Shown: positions 44,451 through 53,716 of the stretch, piece by piece
How the letters are laid out: every line of letters starts with the position of its first letter
Numbering within the stretch: the first letter of the stretch is position 1
NCBI RefSeq assembly: GCF_014337195.1
Contig: NZ_CP060634.1
Location: 2,976,001-3,040,000, forward strand
Origin: Qiania dongpingensis
GTDB taxonomy: Bacteria > Bacillota > Clostridia > Lachnospirales > Lachnospiraceae
Length of the DNA stretch: 64,000 nucleotides
Direction of reading: 5' to 3'
Position numbers and translations under genes: made by a program
Notes under the pieces: generated by a model
The model's input: the letters and a program-made list of their open reading frames with translations, nothing else
Database searches by the model: none
What the model was told of the DNA's origin: nothing

Positions 44451-45107
44451 ATGAACAGAGAAGAAATTTTAAAATGTGTGGATCATACTCTGCTGTCTCA
44501 GACAGCGACCTGGGAGGAGATAAAGACCATTTGTGACGATGCCGTCACATTTGATACGGCATCTGTCTGTATACCTCCTTCTTATGTAAAGCGTGTTAAG
44601 GAATATGTGGGAGATCGCATGAGAGTCTGTACGGTGATCGGATTTCCGAATGGGTATAATACAACGGCGGTGAAGGTATTTGAAACAAAGGAAGCCTTGA
44701 AGGAAGGCGCCGATGAGATTGATATGGTCATAAACCTGGGCGATGTGAAGGATGGAAGACTGGACGATATAAGGGACGAGATACGGGCGGTCAAGGATGC
44801 CTGCGGAGATAAGATCCTTAAAGTGATCGTGGAGACCTGCCTTTTATCTGAGGAAGAGAAATCTTCACTCTGCGAAATCGTAACAGAGGCAGGGGCCGAC
44901 TACATTAAGACGTCCACAGGATTTTCTGCGGCAGGAGCCACCTTCGCTGATGTGGAACTGTTTTCCCGTCATGTGGGAGACGGTGTGAAGATCAAAGCGG
45001 CGGGAGGAATCGGTTCTTTTGACGACGCGGAACGTTTTATCATGCTGGGGGCGAGCCGTCTGGGCACCAGCCGCCTGGTAAAGATAATGAAGAGCGAGAG
45101 GGAATGA
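44451..45107 (+). CDS. deoC: Deoxyribose-phosphate aldolase
   Basis: A 218-aa class I aldolase. The Schiff-base lysine is in [14 protein letters not shown], with KVIVETCLL and [16 protein letters not shown]. It splits deoxyribose-5-phosphate into glyceraldehyde-3-phosphate and acetaldehyde in deoxynucleoside salvage. The 122-bp upstream gap holds TATAAT (44376-44381) without a good -35, and a hairpin GCGAAACCG/CGGTTTCGT (about 44390-44421) in the leader. cdd follows on the same strand. Confidence 0.96.
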   Translation: MNREEILKCVDHTLLSQTATWEEIKTICDDAVTFDTASVCIPPSYVKRVKEYVGDRMRVCTVIGFPNGYNTTAVKVFETKEALKEGADEIDMVINLGDVKDGRLDDIRDEIRAVKDACGDKILKVIVETCLLSEEEKSSLCEIVTEAGADYIKTSTGFSAAGATFADVELFSRHVGDGVKIKAAGGIGSFDDAERFIMLGASRLGTSRLVKIMKSERE

Positions 45108-45140
45108 TTCCTTTTGCAGAAGAATCATGGGAAAGGAAAA

Positions 45141-45581
45141 ATGAAGGGTATGGAACAGAAGGGGATCAAACCAGAGAAGCTCCGGAGTTTGATTGGACGA
45201 GCGATGGAGCAGCTGGCCTTATCTTATGCACCGTATTCCCACTTTCATGTGGCGGCGGCTCTTCTGTGTGAAGACGGGGCGGTATTTACCGGCTGCAATA
45301 TTGAGAATGCTTCCTATTCCGCGACAAACTGCGCGGAGAGGACGGCCTTCTTTAAAGCGGTGAGCGAAGGAAGAAGATCGTTTTCCTGTATTGTCATAGC
45401 AGGAGGCCGGGATGGTAAGACAGTGGAGTACTGCCCTCCCTGCGGAGTCTGCCGTCAGGTGATGCGGGAATTCTGTGATCCTTCCAAATTCCAAGTGGTC
45501 CTGGCCAGATCTTTGGAGGATTATAAGGTGTTTTTGCTGGAGGAACTTCTGCCGGAAAGCTTCGGTCCCGACACCCTCTAA
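45141..45581 (+). CDS. cdd: Cytidine deaminase
   Basis: A 146-aa homotetrameric-type cytidine deaminase. The zinc site is formed by NCAERTAFFKA and CPPCGVCRQVM, with YSHFHVAAAL near the N-terminus. It converts cytidine and deoxycytidine to uridine forms, feeding pyrimidine salvage with deoC upstream. ATG 45141 has GGAAAGG upstream; the TTG at 45114 lies immediately after deoC and has no ribosome binding site. Confidence 0.94.
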   Translation: MKGMEQKGIKPEKLRSLIGRAMEQLALSYAPYSHFHVAAALLCEDGAVFTGCNIENASYSATNCAERTAFFKAVSEGRRSFSCIVIAGGRDGKTVEYCPPCGVCRQVMREFCDPSKFQVVLARSLEDYKVFLLEELLPESFGPDTL

Positions 45582-45608
45582 AACTGTGTATTTTGGCAGA
45601 AATTGCCC

Positions 45609-45637
45609 TTGTCAGATAGCACCTTCTGGTATATAAT
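45609..45637 (+). promoter_or_regulatory. Sigma-A promoter of the structured ncRNA
   Basis: TTGTCA (45609-45614), exactly 17 bp, consensus TATAAT (45632-45637). Confidence 0.85.
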
Positions 45638-45643
45638 AGCTAA

Positions 45644-45886
45644 TAGAATTGAAGAGAAGAACCACCTGGAATGTTCGACCATCCTGTATGTTTTGAACCT
45701 ACAGAGTGTAAAACGGGATTCCAATATCAGTGAGTGGATGTCGGGCCTCCTTTGAGTGGATGGCAGAAGCTCATTTGCGGTTGCCCACCTAGCGAGGGCT
45801 AGGAATCAAAAATGCAGGAACCGGCATTTCGGGGGAATACGAAAGATGCAGACAGCATATTATCTTATGATAATATGCTGTCTTTT
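45644..45886 (+). ncRNA. Structured noncoding RNA gene, class uncertain (6S or raiA-type candidate)
   Basis: A ~240-nt transcript with its own promoter and a 14-bp terminator stem (45851-45864 with 45869-45882, then TTTT) but no convincing ORF. Long-range helices can be drawn: 45665-45673 with 45825-45833, 45682-45689 with 45812-45819 (8 perfect pairs), and 45717-45722 with 45802-45807. A small hairpin GTTTT/AAAAC lies at 45690-45714. The rod-like outer stem suggests 6S RNA, which binds RNA polymerase. The branched interior would also fit a raiA-motif RNA. Class assignment needs a covariance search. Confidence 0.7.
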
Positions 45887-45947
45887 GTTATGCCGTTAAA
45901 AAAGAGCGTTAGCCGGCATCAAAAAAAGCGGATGAGGGAGGAGAAAT

Positions 45948-48302
45948 ATGACCGATCGAAAAAAAGGAAAAAGAGGGCTGTTATGGCTGACTGCCCTGAT
46001 GCTGATTTGTCTGGGAGGATTGGCAGCCTGGCTTTTTTTTAAGGGAAGAAATGGGACAGACTGTGTCACGCGGGCATTGGCTGCCAGACAGACTGCGCTG
46101 GCGATCGCAGACGGAGAGGAAATAAATGCGGCCGGGATTCAGAATTTTTCTCAGGATGACGCTGAAAACTGGTATGTGCCTTACGCAGAATATCTGTACG
46201 GACAGGGGATATGGGATGCCGAACAGATTCCGGCGGACAGAAAAGCCATGGGAGGAGCTTTAAACTGCCAGGAGCTTCTTTATATGGCAGAATGGCTGCA
46301 GCTTCCAGAAAAAATTACATTTTCTAACGGCGCTTCCGGAAAAGATCCGGTATCGAAAGAGGACTGGTCACATTTCTATGAGCTTCTACTGGGAAAATAC
46401 GATACGGCAGGGGCTGTAATCGAACAGGAGATATTATTGATCGGGACGCCGAATAATCTGGAGGACGCCGGTTCCTGGGAAGCCCGAACCGATAAAGGGG
46501 TATTAAATTTTCAGGGGCTGTCTTTGGACTCGATGGTGGATATGCGCCTAAAAGTGAGGACGAAAGGAGCAGAACTGCTGCAGGTGGAGGAAGTGGTATC
46601 GGAAGAGATTACATATGAAAACGTATGGCTGGACTCCTACGGATCCGGAGAACTTAAAGTCTATTTGTACGGGACCTGGAGAAAGTTCCAGGTGGGAAGC
46701 ATAGAGAAGGAATGCAGCGGGATGACGGGGGACATCATGCTGAAAAAAGGAAAAGTAACAGAAGTGGCCCTGAAAAAGGAAACCATAAGAGGCAAGCTTT
46801 TAGCGGCAGGAGACGGTGAGATGGAAATCGAGGGATACGGCAAGGTTCCTTTGGCAGATACCTTTCATGCTTATCGGACTTATGGGGGATTTGCGGAGCT
46901 GTCGGCAGGGGATCTGATGATCGGATATGACCAGGCGGAATTCGTGGTGGCGGAAGGAAAGATATGCGCGGCTCTGATAGGAAAGAGCGTTACGGCGGAG
47001 AACATACGGGTACTCCTGACCGACGCTAAGATTGGATCCATATTTCATGAGACAGCGGCGTTCACTTCTGATAAAGCATTTACAGTAACTTACAATGAAG
47101 GAGAAGCTTCGGAACGCCATGAAGCGGGGGAAAGTGTGGAAATAAACAAGGACAGCCCATATTTTTCCAAGGGAAGAGTCCATATTACTCCGGATGATGG
47201 CGGAAAGATTGGATTTACCTCTTTTTCCAGAAAATATGGCGCGCCTTGGTATGAAGGGACCATAGAACTGGCCGTATCCGAGGAAGGGATACTCATCATC
47301 AATGAAGTGGATCTGGAAACGTATCTCTGCTACGTGGTACCCAGCGAAATGCCGGAGAGCTATGGGCTGGAGGCTCTGAAAGCACAGGCTGTCTGTGCCA
47401 GGAGCTATGCCTGCAGACAGATTGAAGGCAGCGCGTACAGTACTTACGGCGCCCATGTGGACGACAGTACGACCTTTCAGGTGTATAACAACACCGAGAC
47501 CGACGATCTTACGAGACAGGCGGTGGAGGAGACCTATGGAGAAGTCCTCACCTATGGGGGAAGCCTGGTGACCACTTATTATTATGCCACGTCCTGCGGC
47601 TTTGGAAATGACATGCAGGTGTGGGGCAGCGACCAGACGAAATATCCATATTTGAAGAGTATTTATATGGCGGATGGAGCAGCGCCGGACTTATCATCGG
47701 AAGAAGCTTTCCGGGCTTATCTGGAGAACAGAGAAGGGGGAAACCTGGAGAGCGGCGCGCCGTGGTACCGGTGGGAAACGACGATATCCACTGAGAAAAT
47801 GACGGCGCGAATGGATAAGTTTCTGAAAGACTATGCGAAAAGCCACGAGGAGCTTGTGCTTTTCCGGCAGGGAGACGGAAGCTTTGCGGCGGCGGACGGA
47901 GGAAATGGGCCGGACAGTATAGGGAATGTCACCGGAATGAAAGTGGAGGAAAGAAATCAGAGCGGATTTGTCAACCGGCTGCTGATCGAAGGGACGGAAG
48001 GAGCTGTCCGGATCGAACGGCCGGGAACAGTCAGAGCTCTTCTGGGAGACACGGAGCATGTCTATACAAGACTGGACGGCAGCACCTCCACCGGCAAGAC
48101 CATCCTTCCAAGCGCCAGCGTATGGATGGAAGAAATCAAAGACGGAGAAGCCTTGAGCGGCTGGAAGCTCAGAGGAGGGGGATACGGACATGGAGTGGGA
48201 ATGAGCCAAACCGCGGCCAGTACACTTGCAGGCCAGGGAAAATCCTGCGTGGAGATTCTTCAGTATTTTTATCCTGGAACTGAAATATTTCAGGAGTATT
48301 AA
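45948..48302 (+). CDS. SpoIID/LytB-domain protein, membrane anchored
   Basis: A 784-aa protein with an N-terminal membrane anchor (LLWLTALMLICLGGLAAWL). About 380 residues of unassigned extracellular sequence follow. The SpoIID domain occupies roughly residues 390-780: EVDLETYLCYVVPSEMP, LKAQAVCARSYACRQI, TTYYYATSCG and the closing GYGHGVGMSQ. SpoIID proteins are lytic transglycosylases acting on peptidoglycan in engulfment or cell-wall remodelling. The large N-terminal region makes this unlike sporulation SpoIID (about 340 aa), so the role is open. GGGAGGAG precedes ATG 45948. Confidence 0.88.
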   Translation: MTDRKKGKRGLLWLTALMLICLGGLAAWLFFKGRNGTDCVTRALAARQTALAIADGEEINAAGIQNFSQDDAENWYVPYAEYLYGQGIWDAEQIPADRKAMGGALNCQELLYMAEWLQLPEKITFSNGASGKDPVSKEDWSHFYELLLGKYDTAGAVIEQEILLIGTPNNLEDAGSWEARTDKGVLNFQGLSLDSMVDMRLKVRTKGAELLQVEEVVSEEITYENVWLDSYGSGELKVYLYGTWRKFQVGSIEKECSGMTGDIMLKKGKVTEVALKKETIRGKLLAAGDGEMEIEGYGKVPLADTFHAYRTYGGFAELSAGDLMIGYDQAEFVVAEGKICAALIGKSVTAENIRVLLTDAKIGSIFHETAAFTSDKAFTVTYNEGEASERHEAGESVEINKDSPYFSKGRVHITPDDGGKIGFTSFSRKYGAPWYEGTIELAVSEEGILIINEVDLETYLCYVVPSEMPESYGLEALKAQAVCARSYACRQIEGSAYSTYGAHVDDSTTFQVYNNTETDDLTRQAVEETYGEVLTYGGSLVTTYYYATSCGFGNDMQVWGSDQTKYPYLKSIYMADGAAPDLSSEEAFRAYLENREGGNLESGAPWYRWETTISTEKMTARMDKFLKDYAKSHEELVLFRQGDGSFAAADGGNGPDSIGNVTGMKVEERNQSGFVNRLLIEGTEGAVRIERPGTVRALLGDTEHVYTRLDGSTSTGKTILPSASVWMEEIKDGEALSGWKLRGGGYGHGVGMSQTAASTLAGQGKSCVEILQYFYPGTEIFQEY

Positions 48303-48395
48303 GGAAGAGATGAGAAAACGCTTGTATCTGCTGTTCCTGAAAGATATAATAGGGAGAAGGTATGGAAAGACTTTTTTCGGGAAGGGTATGACGAT

Positions 48396-50093
48396 ATGGG
48401 AAAAACAGCCCCCAGTGACCAGCGCCGGAATGGCATAAAACAGATATATTTCGTTTTGATCATAGCTGTAATTGTGATATTCATATGGCTGACAGCCGTG
48501 ATCAGCCAGACATCAGGACTTCCGTCGGTTTCGCCGGAGGTTTCGGCGAATCAATTTCAGCAGGGATGGTATTATCTGAGCGGAGGAGAAAAACATGCGG
48601 TAGAAGCGTTCCCGGCACAGGTTTCTTATGAAGGCGGAGAGGGAGTGTTTTATAATGTGCTTCCAGAGACGGGAGAGGGACAGAGCCTGATGTTTTCCAA
48701 TGATTATCAGAGCGTTCAGGTGTATGTGGGAGAGACGTGTATTTATGACTACGGCTATGAAAATCTTCCTCCTCTGGGTAATCTGCTCGGCAATATCAAA
48801 TGTTTTGTACCCATGAAAGAAGAATACAGCGGAGAAGAGATTTCCATCCATCTGAAAATGAATTATTGGGAAGAGAAAGCCGCAATTAAGTCCGTATACC
48901 TTGATAATACCAGCGATCTGATCTTCCAAATGCTGAAATCCCAGGCCGGTCTCGTGCTGTGTCTTATCCTGATGCTCCTATTTTGTGTAGCGCTGTTCGC
49001 CTGCTTTGTCTGGGCAAGATATAAGAAGATTACGGAAGAGAGCGGGGTTTTTTTGAATCTTGGCTTGTTTGTGTTCTTGTCTGCCGTTTGGATCTGGACG
49101 GATTCGTCTCTGCCTCAGCTTGTGTTTAAGAGCGGCATCGCTTTGTGCGTGACTTCGTTTTTCAGCTTTATGCTTCTTCCTGTGCCGATGATAGGCTTTG
49201 TGGAGAAAATCTGCGCGGGAAAGACGCGTATGTTCAGAAGCTTCCAGCTGATGTGCCTGCTCAATTGTGCCGTGCAGAGTATTTTTTACGCGGCAGGAAT
49301 AGCGGATTATCCTCAAATGCTTCCGGTGACGCATCTGTTATTGGCAGCGGTGATTATTTTTATAATCTGTTATCTGATCTATGATGTTCGGAATCACGCT
49401 TCTTATTATGCCAAGGGTATGCTCGTGGCCATTGGGGCGCTGACCTTATTCTCCTTTGCTGCTTTGTTGAACTTTTATATCAGCAGACGACTGGATAACA
49501 GTCTGTTTTTCCGAATGGGTTTTCTGTTGTTCATCTTGATACTAGGCTACATGTCGGTAAAAATGCTGCTGTCTTATCAGGAGGTCAGGACGCAGGCGGC
49601 CGTATATCAAAAACTGGCGTATACTGATCTGATGACTCAGGTGAATAACCGCAGCTCTTTTGAAGAATTTATAGACGGGTTAAATGCGGAAGTGAGATCA
49701 GAGAAGAACCTGACCTTTATCATGCTGGATCTGAACGGATTGAAGCAGACCAATGACAAATATGGGCATAAGGCGGGAGACCGGCTCCTTCAGAGCGCGG
49801 CGGATTGCATAAAATCAGCCTTTGGAGAAGCGGGGACCATATATCGTATTGGAGGCGACGAGTTTTTTGTGGCGGTCACCCGAGAGGATGTAAATGTGGA
49901 AGAACGGCTGAGCTATATGGACGAAAGGATTGCCGAGTATAACAGACGGCACTCGGAGGATCCATTCTGTTTGTCCATCGCGCGGGGGACAGCATCCGAA
50001 AAAGAATATCCGGATTGCGGTATAGACGGACTGTGGAAAAAAGCGGATGAGAACATGTACCGGGAAAAAGCAGCCTTCCACAGCAGTAGATAG
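48396..50093 (+). CDS. Membrane-bound diguanylate cyclase
   Basis: A 565-aa protein. One N-terminal transmembrane helix (residues ~17-37), a ~130-residue extracytoplasmic beta-rich domain, then about seven more hydrophobic segments (7TM-DISM-like layout). The C-terminal GGDEF domain has the intact motif GGDEF at 486-490. The RxxD inhibitory site is not present just before it. It should make cyclic di-GMP in response to an external ligand. It starts 93 bp after the SpoIID-domain gene and ends before a bidirectional terminator. Confidence 0.9.
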   Translation: MGKTAPSDQRRNGIKQIYFVLIIAVIVIFIWLTAVISQTSGLPSVSPEVSANQFQQGWYYLSGGEKHAVEAFPAQVSYEGGEGVFYNVLPETGEGQSLMFSNDYQSVQVYVGETCIYDYGYENLPPLGNLLGNIKCFVPMKEEYSGEEISIHLKMNYWEEKAAIKSVYLDNTSDLIFQMLKSQAGLVLCLILMLLFCVALFACFVWARYKKITEESGVFLNLGLFVFLSAVWIWTDSSLPQLVFKSGIALCVTSFFSFMLLPVPMIGFVEKICAGKTRMFRSFQLMCLLNCAVQSIFYAAGIADYPQMLPVTHLLLAAVIIFIICYLIYDVRNHASYYAKGMLVAIGALTLFSFAALLNFYISRRLDNSLFFRMGFLLFILILGYMSVKMLLSYQEVRTQAAVYQKLAYTDLMTQVNNRSSFEEFIDGLNAEVRSEKNLTFIMLDLNGLKQTNDKYGHKAGDRLLQSAADCIKSAFGEAGTIYRIGGDEFFVAVTREDVNVEERLSYMDERIAEYNRRHSEDPFCLSIARGTASEKEYPDCGIDGLWKKADENMYREKAAFHSSR

Positions 50094-50105
50094 GCGGAGA
50101 AAATG

Positions 50106-50153
50106 AAAAGGCCCTGAAAGGAGGACCGGAAACGGCCGCCTTCAGGGCTTTTA
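50106..50153. terminator. Bidirectional intrinsic terminator
   Basis: AAAAGGCCCTGAA and TTCAGGGCTTTT pair, with an inner GC-rich part. It lies between the diguanylate cyclase (plus) and phosphofructokinase (minus) genes, which converge here. Confidence 0.85.
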
Positions 50154-50184
50154 TGGTAAAACGATGTGTTTTGATTAGTCTTGA

Positions 50185-51417
50185 TTATTTCAGGGTGGTG
50201 GCAAGATCTAAAAATGCAGGAAGGCCATTTACCAGCTTCACAGGAGATGCGCCCTGAATCAGGGGAAGTGCATATTTTACATAGCCTTCTCCGATGTTGG
50301 TGCCGTTGTCGGTGATCCATTCAGCCGGGAAGGGCTTTTCTTTGTTGCACACTTCGTTGACGTCTGTCAGCTGATAAGTGATCTTATATTCTTCCCCAGG
50401 TTCTCTGATGAAAGCGACCATCATACCGGTCTTTCCTTCCAGTGCGGCCTTTGCGGCTACGGAACCGGCCATGGCGGCTTCTTCGATATCTGTGGCAGAA
50501 GCCAAAGAAGCGCCGCATCTTTGGATGATGCCAAATTCCAGGGAACGAACCTTTACGCCGAGCTTTTCATTGATGACTTCGGATAAATATTTGCCGCTGC
50601 CGGTCAGCTTCTTATGACCGAAGCTGTCTACAGCGCCGTCGGCGCCGGCGTATTCACAGATGAATTTGCCGTCTTTGTCGGCAATGCCTTCTGAAATGCA
50701 GACGACAACATTGCTTGTTTTCTCCAGGCACTTTTTCACGTCAGCCAGGCACTGGTCCATATCAAATGCGGTTTCCGGCAGATAGATCAGATGAGGGGCG
50801 TCTCCCTCAAATTTCCTTGCCAGGACAGATGCGGCGGTCAGCCAGCCGGCATGCCTGCCCATGATTTCAACGACAGTTACACAGGGAGCGGCATAAACGC
50901 CGGCATCCAATGCACATTCACGGACTGTGGTTGCCACATATTTTGCGGCGCTGCCGTATCCGGGCGTATGGTCCGTCACGATCAGGTCGTTGTCAATGGT
51001 CTTGGGAACACCCATGAAGATGATATCAGTGCCGGCCTTCTCGCCATAACGGGAGAGTTTGGACACGGTGTCCATGGAATCGTTGCCGCCGATATAGAAA
51101 AAGTAACCAATGTTCATTTCTTCAAATTTTTTCAGAAGAGTAGGATATACCGGGTCGTTTAAATCTTCCGGCAGCTTAAAACGGCAGGATTTCAGATAAG
51201 AAGCGGGAGTCGTCTGTAAAATCTCCAGCTCGTCCTTTGAAAGGTCGGAAAGGACCGTAGTCTTTCCAGCCAGGAAACCCTCGATGCCATTTACCATACC
51301 GTAAATCTTGTCAATCTTCTCAGAGCCCAGGAATCCGGTAACCACGCCGTAAAGGCTGCTGTTGATTACGGAAGTAGGGCCGCCGGACTGTCCGACAATG
51401 ACATTTTTTTTGCTCAT
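50185..51417 (-). CDS. pfp: 6-phosphofructokinase, PPi-dependent type
   Basis: A 410-aa phosphofructokinase. The phosphate-donor motifs read GGNDS (110-114, Asp where ATP enzymes have the second Gly of GGDGS) and PKTIDND (Lys139, where ATP enzymes have Gly). Both changes mark pyrophosphate users. IMGRHAGWL is the fructose-6-phosphate site. It would make glycolysis reversible at this step and save ATP. AAAGGAGAGA precedes the ATG. Confidence 0.92.
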   Translation of the reverse strand: MSKKNVIVGQSGGPTSVINSSLYGVVTGFLGSEKIDKIYGMVNGIEGFLAGKTTVLSDLSKDELEILQTTPASYLKSCRFKLPEDLNDPVYPTLLKKFEEMNIGYFFYIGGNDSMDTVSKLSRYGEKAGTDIIFMGVPKTIDNDLIVTDHTPGYGSAAKYVATTVRECALDAGVYAAPCVTVVEIMGRHAGWLTAASVLARKFEGDAPHLIYLPETAFDMDQCLADVKKCLEKTSNVVVCISEGIADKDGKFICEYAGADGAVDSFGHKKLTGSGKYLSEVINEKLGVKVRSLEFGIIQRCGASLASATDIEEAAMAGSVAAKAALEGKTGMMVAFIREPGEEYKITYQLTDVNEVCNKEKPFPAEWITDNGTNIGEGYVKYALPLIQGASPVKLVNGLPAFLDLATTLK

Positions 51418-51500
51418 GTGTGATCTCTCCTTTTTTTCTGTTGGGTCTTCCGCAGCGTAAATGCTGCGAATATGGCCGATATATTAGCCAAATTAGCATA

Positions 51501-51529
51501 ATTCTATAACAAAAAGACAATTTTGACAA
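51501..51529 (-). promoter_or_regulatory. Sigma-A promoter of the phosphofructokinase gene
   Basis: On the minus strand TTGTCA (51529-51524), 17 bp, TAGAAT (51506-51501). A CGCAGCATTTACGCTGCG hairpin lies in the ~75-nt leader. Confidence 0.7.
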
Positions 51530-51570
51530 GGGCTTGCGGGGGAAAACACAAAAAACACGCGGAGCCTTTG

Positions 51571-51599
51571 TTGACAGTTATATGAAATATGCCTATAAT
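51571..51599 (+). promoter_or_regulatory. Sigma-A promoter of icd
   Basis: TTGACA (51571-51576), exactly 17 bp, TATAAT (51594-51599): a consensus promoter, suggesting strong expression. Confidence 0.9.
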
Positions 51600-51653
51600 A
51601 AGGGAGAAAATGCCGGGGAGAGACGGCAGGCGGCAGGCTGAAGGAGGACAAGC

Positions 51654-52868
51654 ATGGATAAGATCAAAATGCAGGCTCCCATCGTAGAGATGGATGGGGA
51701 CGAGATGACTCGTATATTGTGGAAAATCATAAAGGAAGAGCTGTTGCTTCCGTTTATTGATCTCAATACGGAATACTATGACCTGGGACTGGAGCACAGA
51801 GACGCTACAAATGACAAGGTGACCACAGAGGCGGCGGAGGCGACTAAAAAATATGGCGTGGCTGTGAAATGTGCTACCATTACTCCCAATGCGGCCAGGG
51901 TTAAGGAATATGGCCTGAAAGAAATGTGGAAGAGCCCCAACGGCACGATCCGTGCAATCCTGGACGGAACTGTTTTCCGGGCGCCGATCATTGTAAAAGG
52001 AATCGAGCCATACGTAAAGACCTGGACCAAGCCCATAACCATCGCGAGACACGCGTATGGAGATGTGTATAAAGCTGCAGAAATGAAAATTCCCGGCCCG
52101 GGTATCTGTGAATTGGTGTATACGGATGCAAATGGTGTGGAAACACGGGAACCAATCCACGAGTTCAAGGGCCCCGGTGTACTGCAGGGCATGCATAATC
52201 TGAACCGATCCATTGAAAGCTTTGCCCGCTGCTGCTTCAGCTATGCGTTGGATACCAGGCAGGATTTGTGGTTTGCCACAAAGGATACCATATCTAAAAA
52301 ATATGATCATACATTTAAGGATATTTTCCAGGAGATTTACGATAAAGAATATGCCGGAAAATTTTCAAAGGCAGGCATCACTTATTTCTATACCTTGATT
52401 GATGACGCAGTGGCCCGTGTCATCAAATCAGAAGGCGGATATATCTGGGCGTGCAAAAACTATGACGGAGATGTGATGAGCGATATGGTCGCTACTGCAT
52501 TCGGTTCTCTTGCCATGATGACTTCTGTCCTGGTGTCACCAGACGGAAATTATGAATATGAAGCGGCCCATGGGACGGTGCAGCGGCATTATTATAAGTA
52601 TCTGAAAGGCGAGAGTACGTCGACGAATTCCGTCGCAACGATTTTTGCCTGGAGCGGGGCCCTGAGAAAGAGAGGGGAACTGGACGGCAGCAAGAGACTG
52701 CAGGAATTTGCTGATTTCCTGGAGAGCGCGACCATTCAGACCATTGAGGACGGTATCATGACAAAGGATCTGGCGCTTATGACGACGATTCCGGATCCTC
52801 ATGTGGCGGAGAGCAGTGAGTTCATTAAAGCCATCCGGGAACGCCTGGAAAGAAAACTTGGCTGTTAA
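51654..52868 (+). CDS. icd: Isocitrate dehydrogenase (NADP-type, eukaryote-like subfamily)
   Basis: A 404-aa protein of the IDH subfamily shared with eukaryotic cytosolic enzymes: [11 protein letters not shown] at the N-terminus, [16 protein letters not shown] (isocitrate binding), [13 protein letters not shown], and [19 protein letters not shown] near the cofactor site. It oxidatively decarboxylates isocitrate to 2-oxoglutarate, mainly for glutamate synthesis in anaerobes with a partial TCA cycle. AGGAGGACAAGC precedes the ATG, and a terminator follows. Confidence 0.95.
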   Translation: MDKIKMQAPIVEMDGDEMTRILWKIIKEELLLPFIDLNTEYYDLGLEHRDATNDKVTTEAAEATKKYGVAVKCATITPNAARVKEYGLKEMWKSPNGTIRAILDGTVFRAPIIVKGIEPYVKTWTKPITIARHAYGDVYKAAEMKIPGPGICELVYTDANGVETREPIHEFKGPGVLQGMHNLNRSIESFARCCFSYALDTRQDLWFATKDTISKKYDHTFKDIFQEIYDKEYAGKFSKAGITYFYTLIDDAVARVIKSEGGYIWACKNYDGDVMSDMVATAFGSLAMMTSVLVSPDGNYEYEAAHGTVQRHYYKYLKGESTSTNSVATIFAWSGALRKRGELDGSKRLQEFADFLESATIQTIEDGIMTKDLALMTTIPDPHVAESSEFIKAIRERLERKLGC

Positions 52869-52890
52869 ATCTGATTGAGACAAAAGGAGC

Positions 52891-52925
52891 AGAGGGTCTG
52901 GTGATTCCGGACCCTCTGTTTTTGT
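52891..52925 (+). terminator. Intrinsic terminator of icd
   Basis: AGAGGGTCTGG-TGATT-CCGGACCCTCT followed by GTTTTTG. Confidence 0.92.
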
Positions 52926-52970
52926 TTTAATACAACCAAATATTTTTTGCAATCATTCCTGTAAAGTCTA

Positions 52971-53649
52971 TACCAAGACACCGGCAGAAGTTCCAGACCG
53001 TCACGATTTCGGTTCGCTGGCGATTCAGGGGCCGCTTTATCCCCGCTCCAGGAGTACTGCTCACATGTCAGCGGGAAATCTTTATGATTTCCCGCCTCCG
53101 GTTCGCTCAGAAACGGAATCGGTATTTTTCGTTTCTGCCTCCCTCCGCCTGGGAAACACCGGCCGCTGCCCTGCGGCGCTCACCTTTAGGCCGGCCCGGA
53201 ATCTTTCTGCCGGTATTCTTTCTGTCGCACCATTTCAGACGACTTCCGTTCCCTTGATTCCAGAAAAGAATCGGATATCCACACGGCCCGCGCGCCTTAC
53301 GGCAGCGGGCCGCGGTGGACCGCCCATGGCTTTTAAAACGAATGAGAGCTTATTTCGGTGCGGGAAGAAGAGCAAGAGGAAGGATCCGATTCCATCGTAA
53401 GGCGAGCGCCGCAAAGGCGTTAGCAGGATTTTCCCGGCCGCAGGGAGGTAAAAACCGAATCTCATGCAGGTTTTTATTGGAATCTGACATGGAAAAATAT
53501 CGATTTATCCATGTCAGTTGGAAAGGACCGACTGGAGGCCGTAAAGATTCTGGTTACGGCTGCCAGCGAGCCGCTTGGATGGAAGCGGATTTCCTCCTGC
53601 TCCTTCTGATTAATTAGGATGAGTTTCATTAAAAGTATTCAAAAGGATA
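52971..53649. repeat. Foldback repeat, copy D (about 680 bp, inverted, noncoding)
   Basis: Reverse-complement copy of repeats A and C. The left end AAAGTCTATACC resembles the left arm of the small hairpin element at 26247 (AAAGTTTATACC), then runs into CACCGGCAGAAGTTCC; the terminal stretch with AAGCTTAAGT is missing. The right end (AAAAGTATTCAAAAGGAT) is a good terminal inverted repeat. Internal arms are kept. It fills most of the 848-bp gap between icd and the following subtilase. Confidence 0.88.
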
Positions 53650-53716
53650 TTATTACGGACCCTTCCGGATTTTCAGGAATATGATAAAGGTATGAAACCA
53701 GGGCGGGGAGGGTCAG

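Noticed and set aside
53065..53617. Open frames inside repeat copy D (plus strand)
   Set aside because: Same reason: they follow the palindromic repeat sequence, and equivalents in other copies are shifted or broken.
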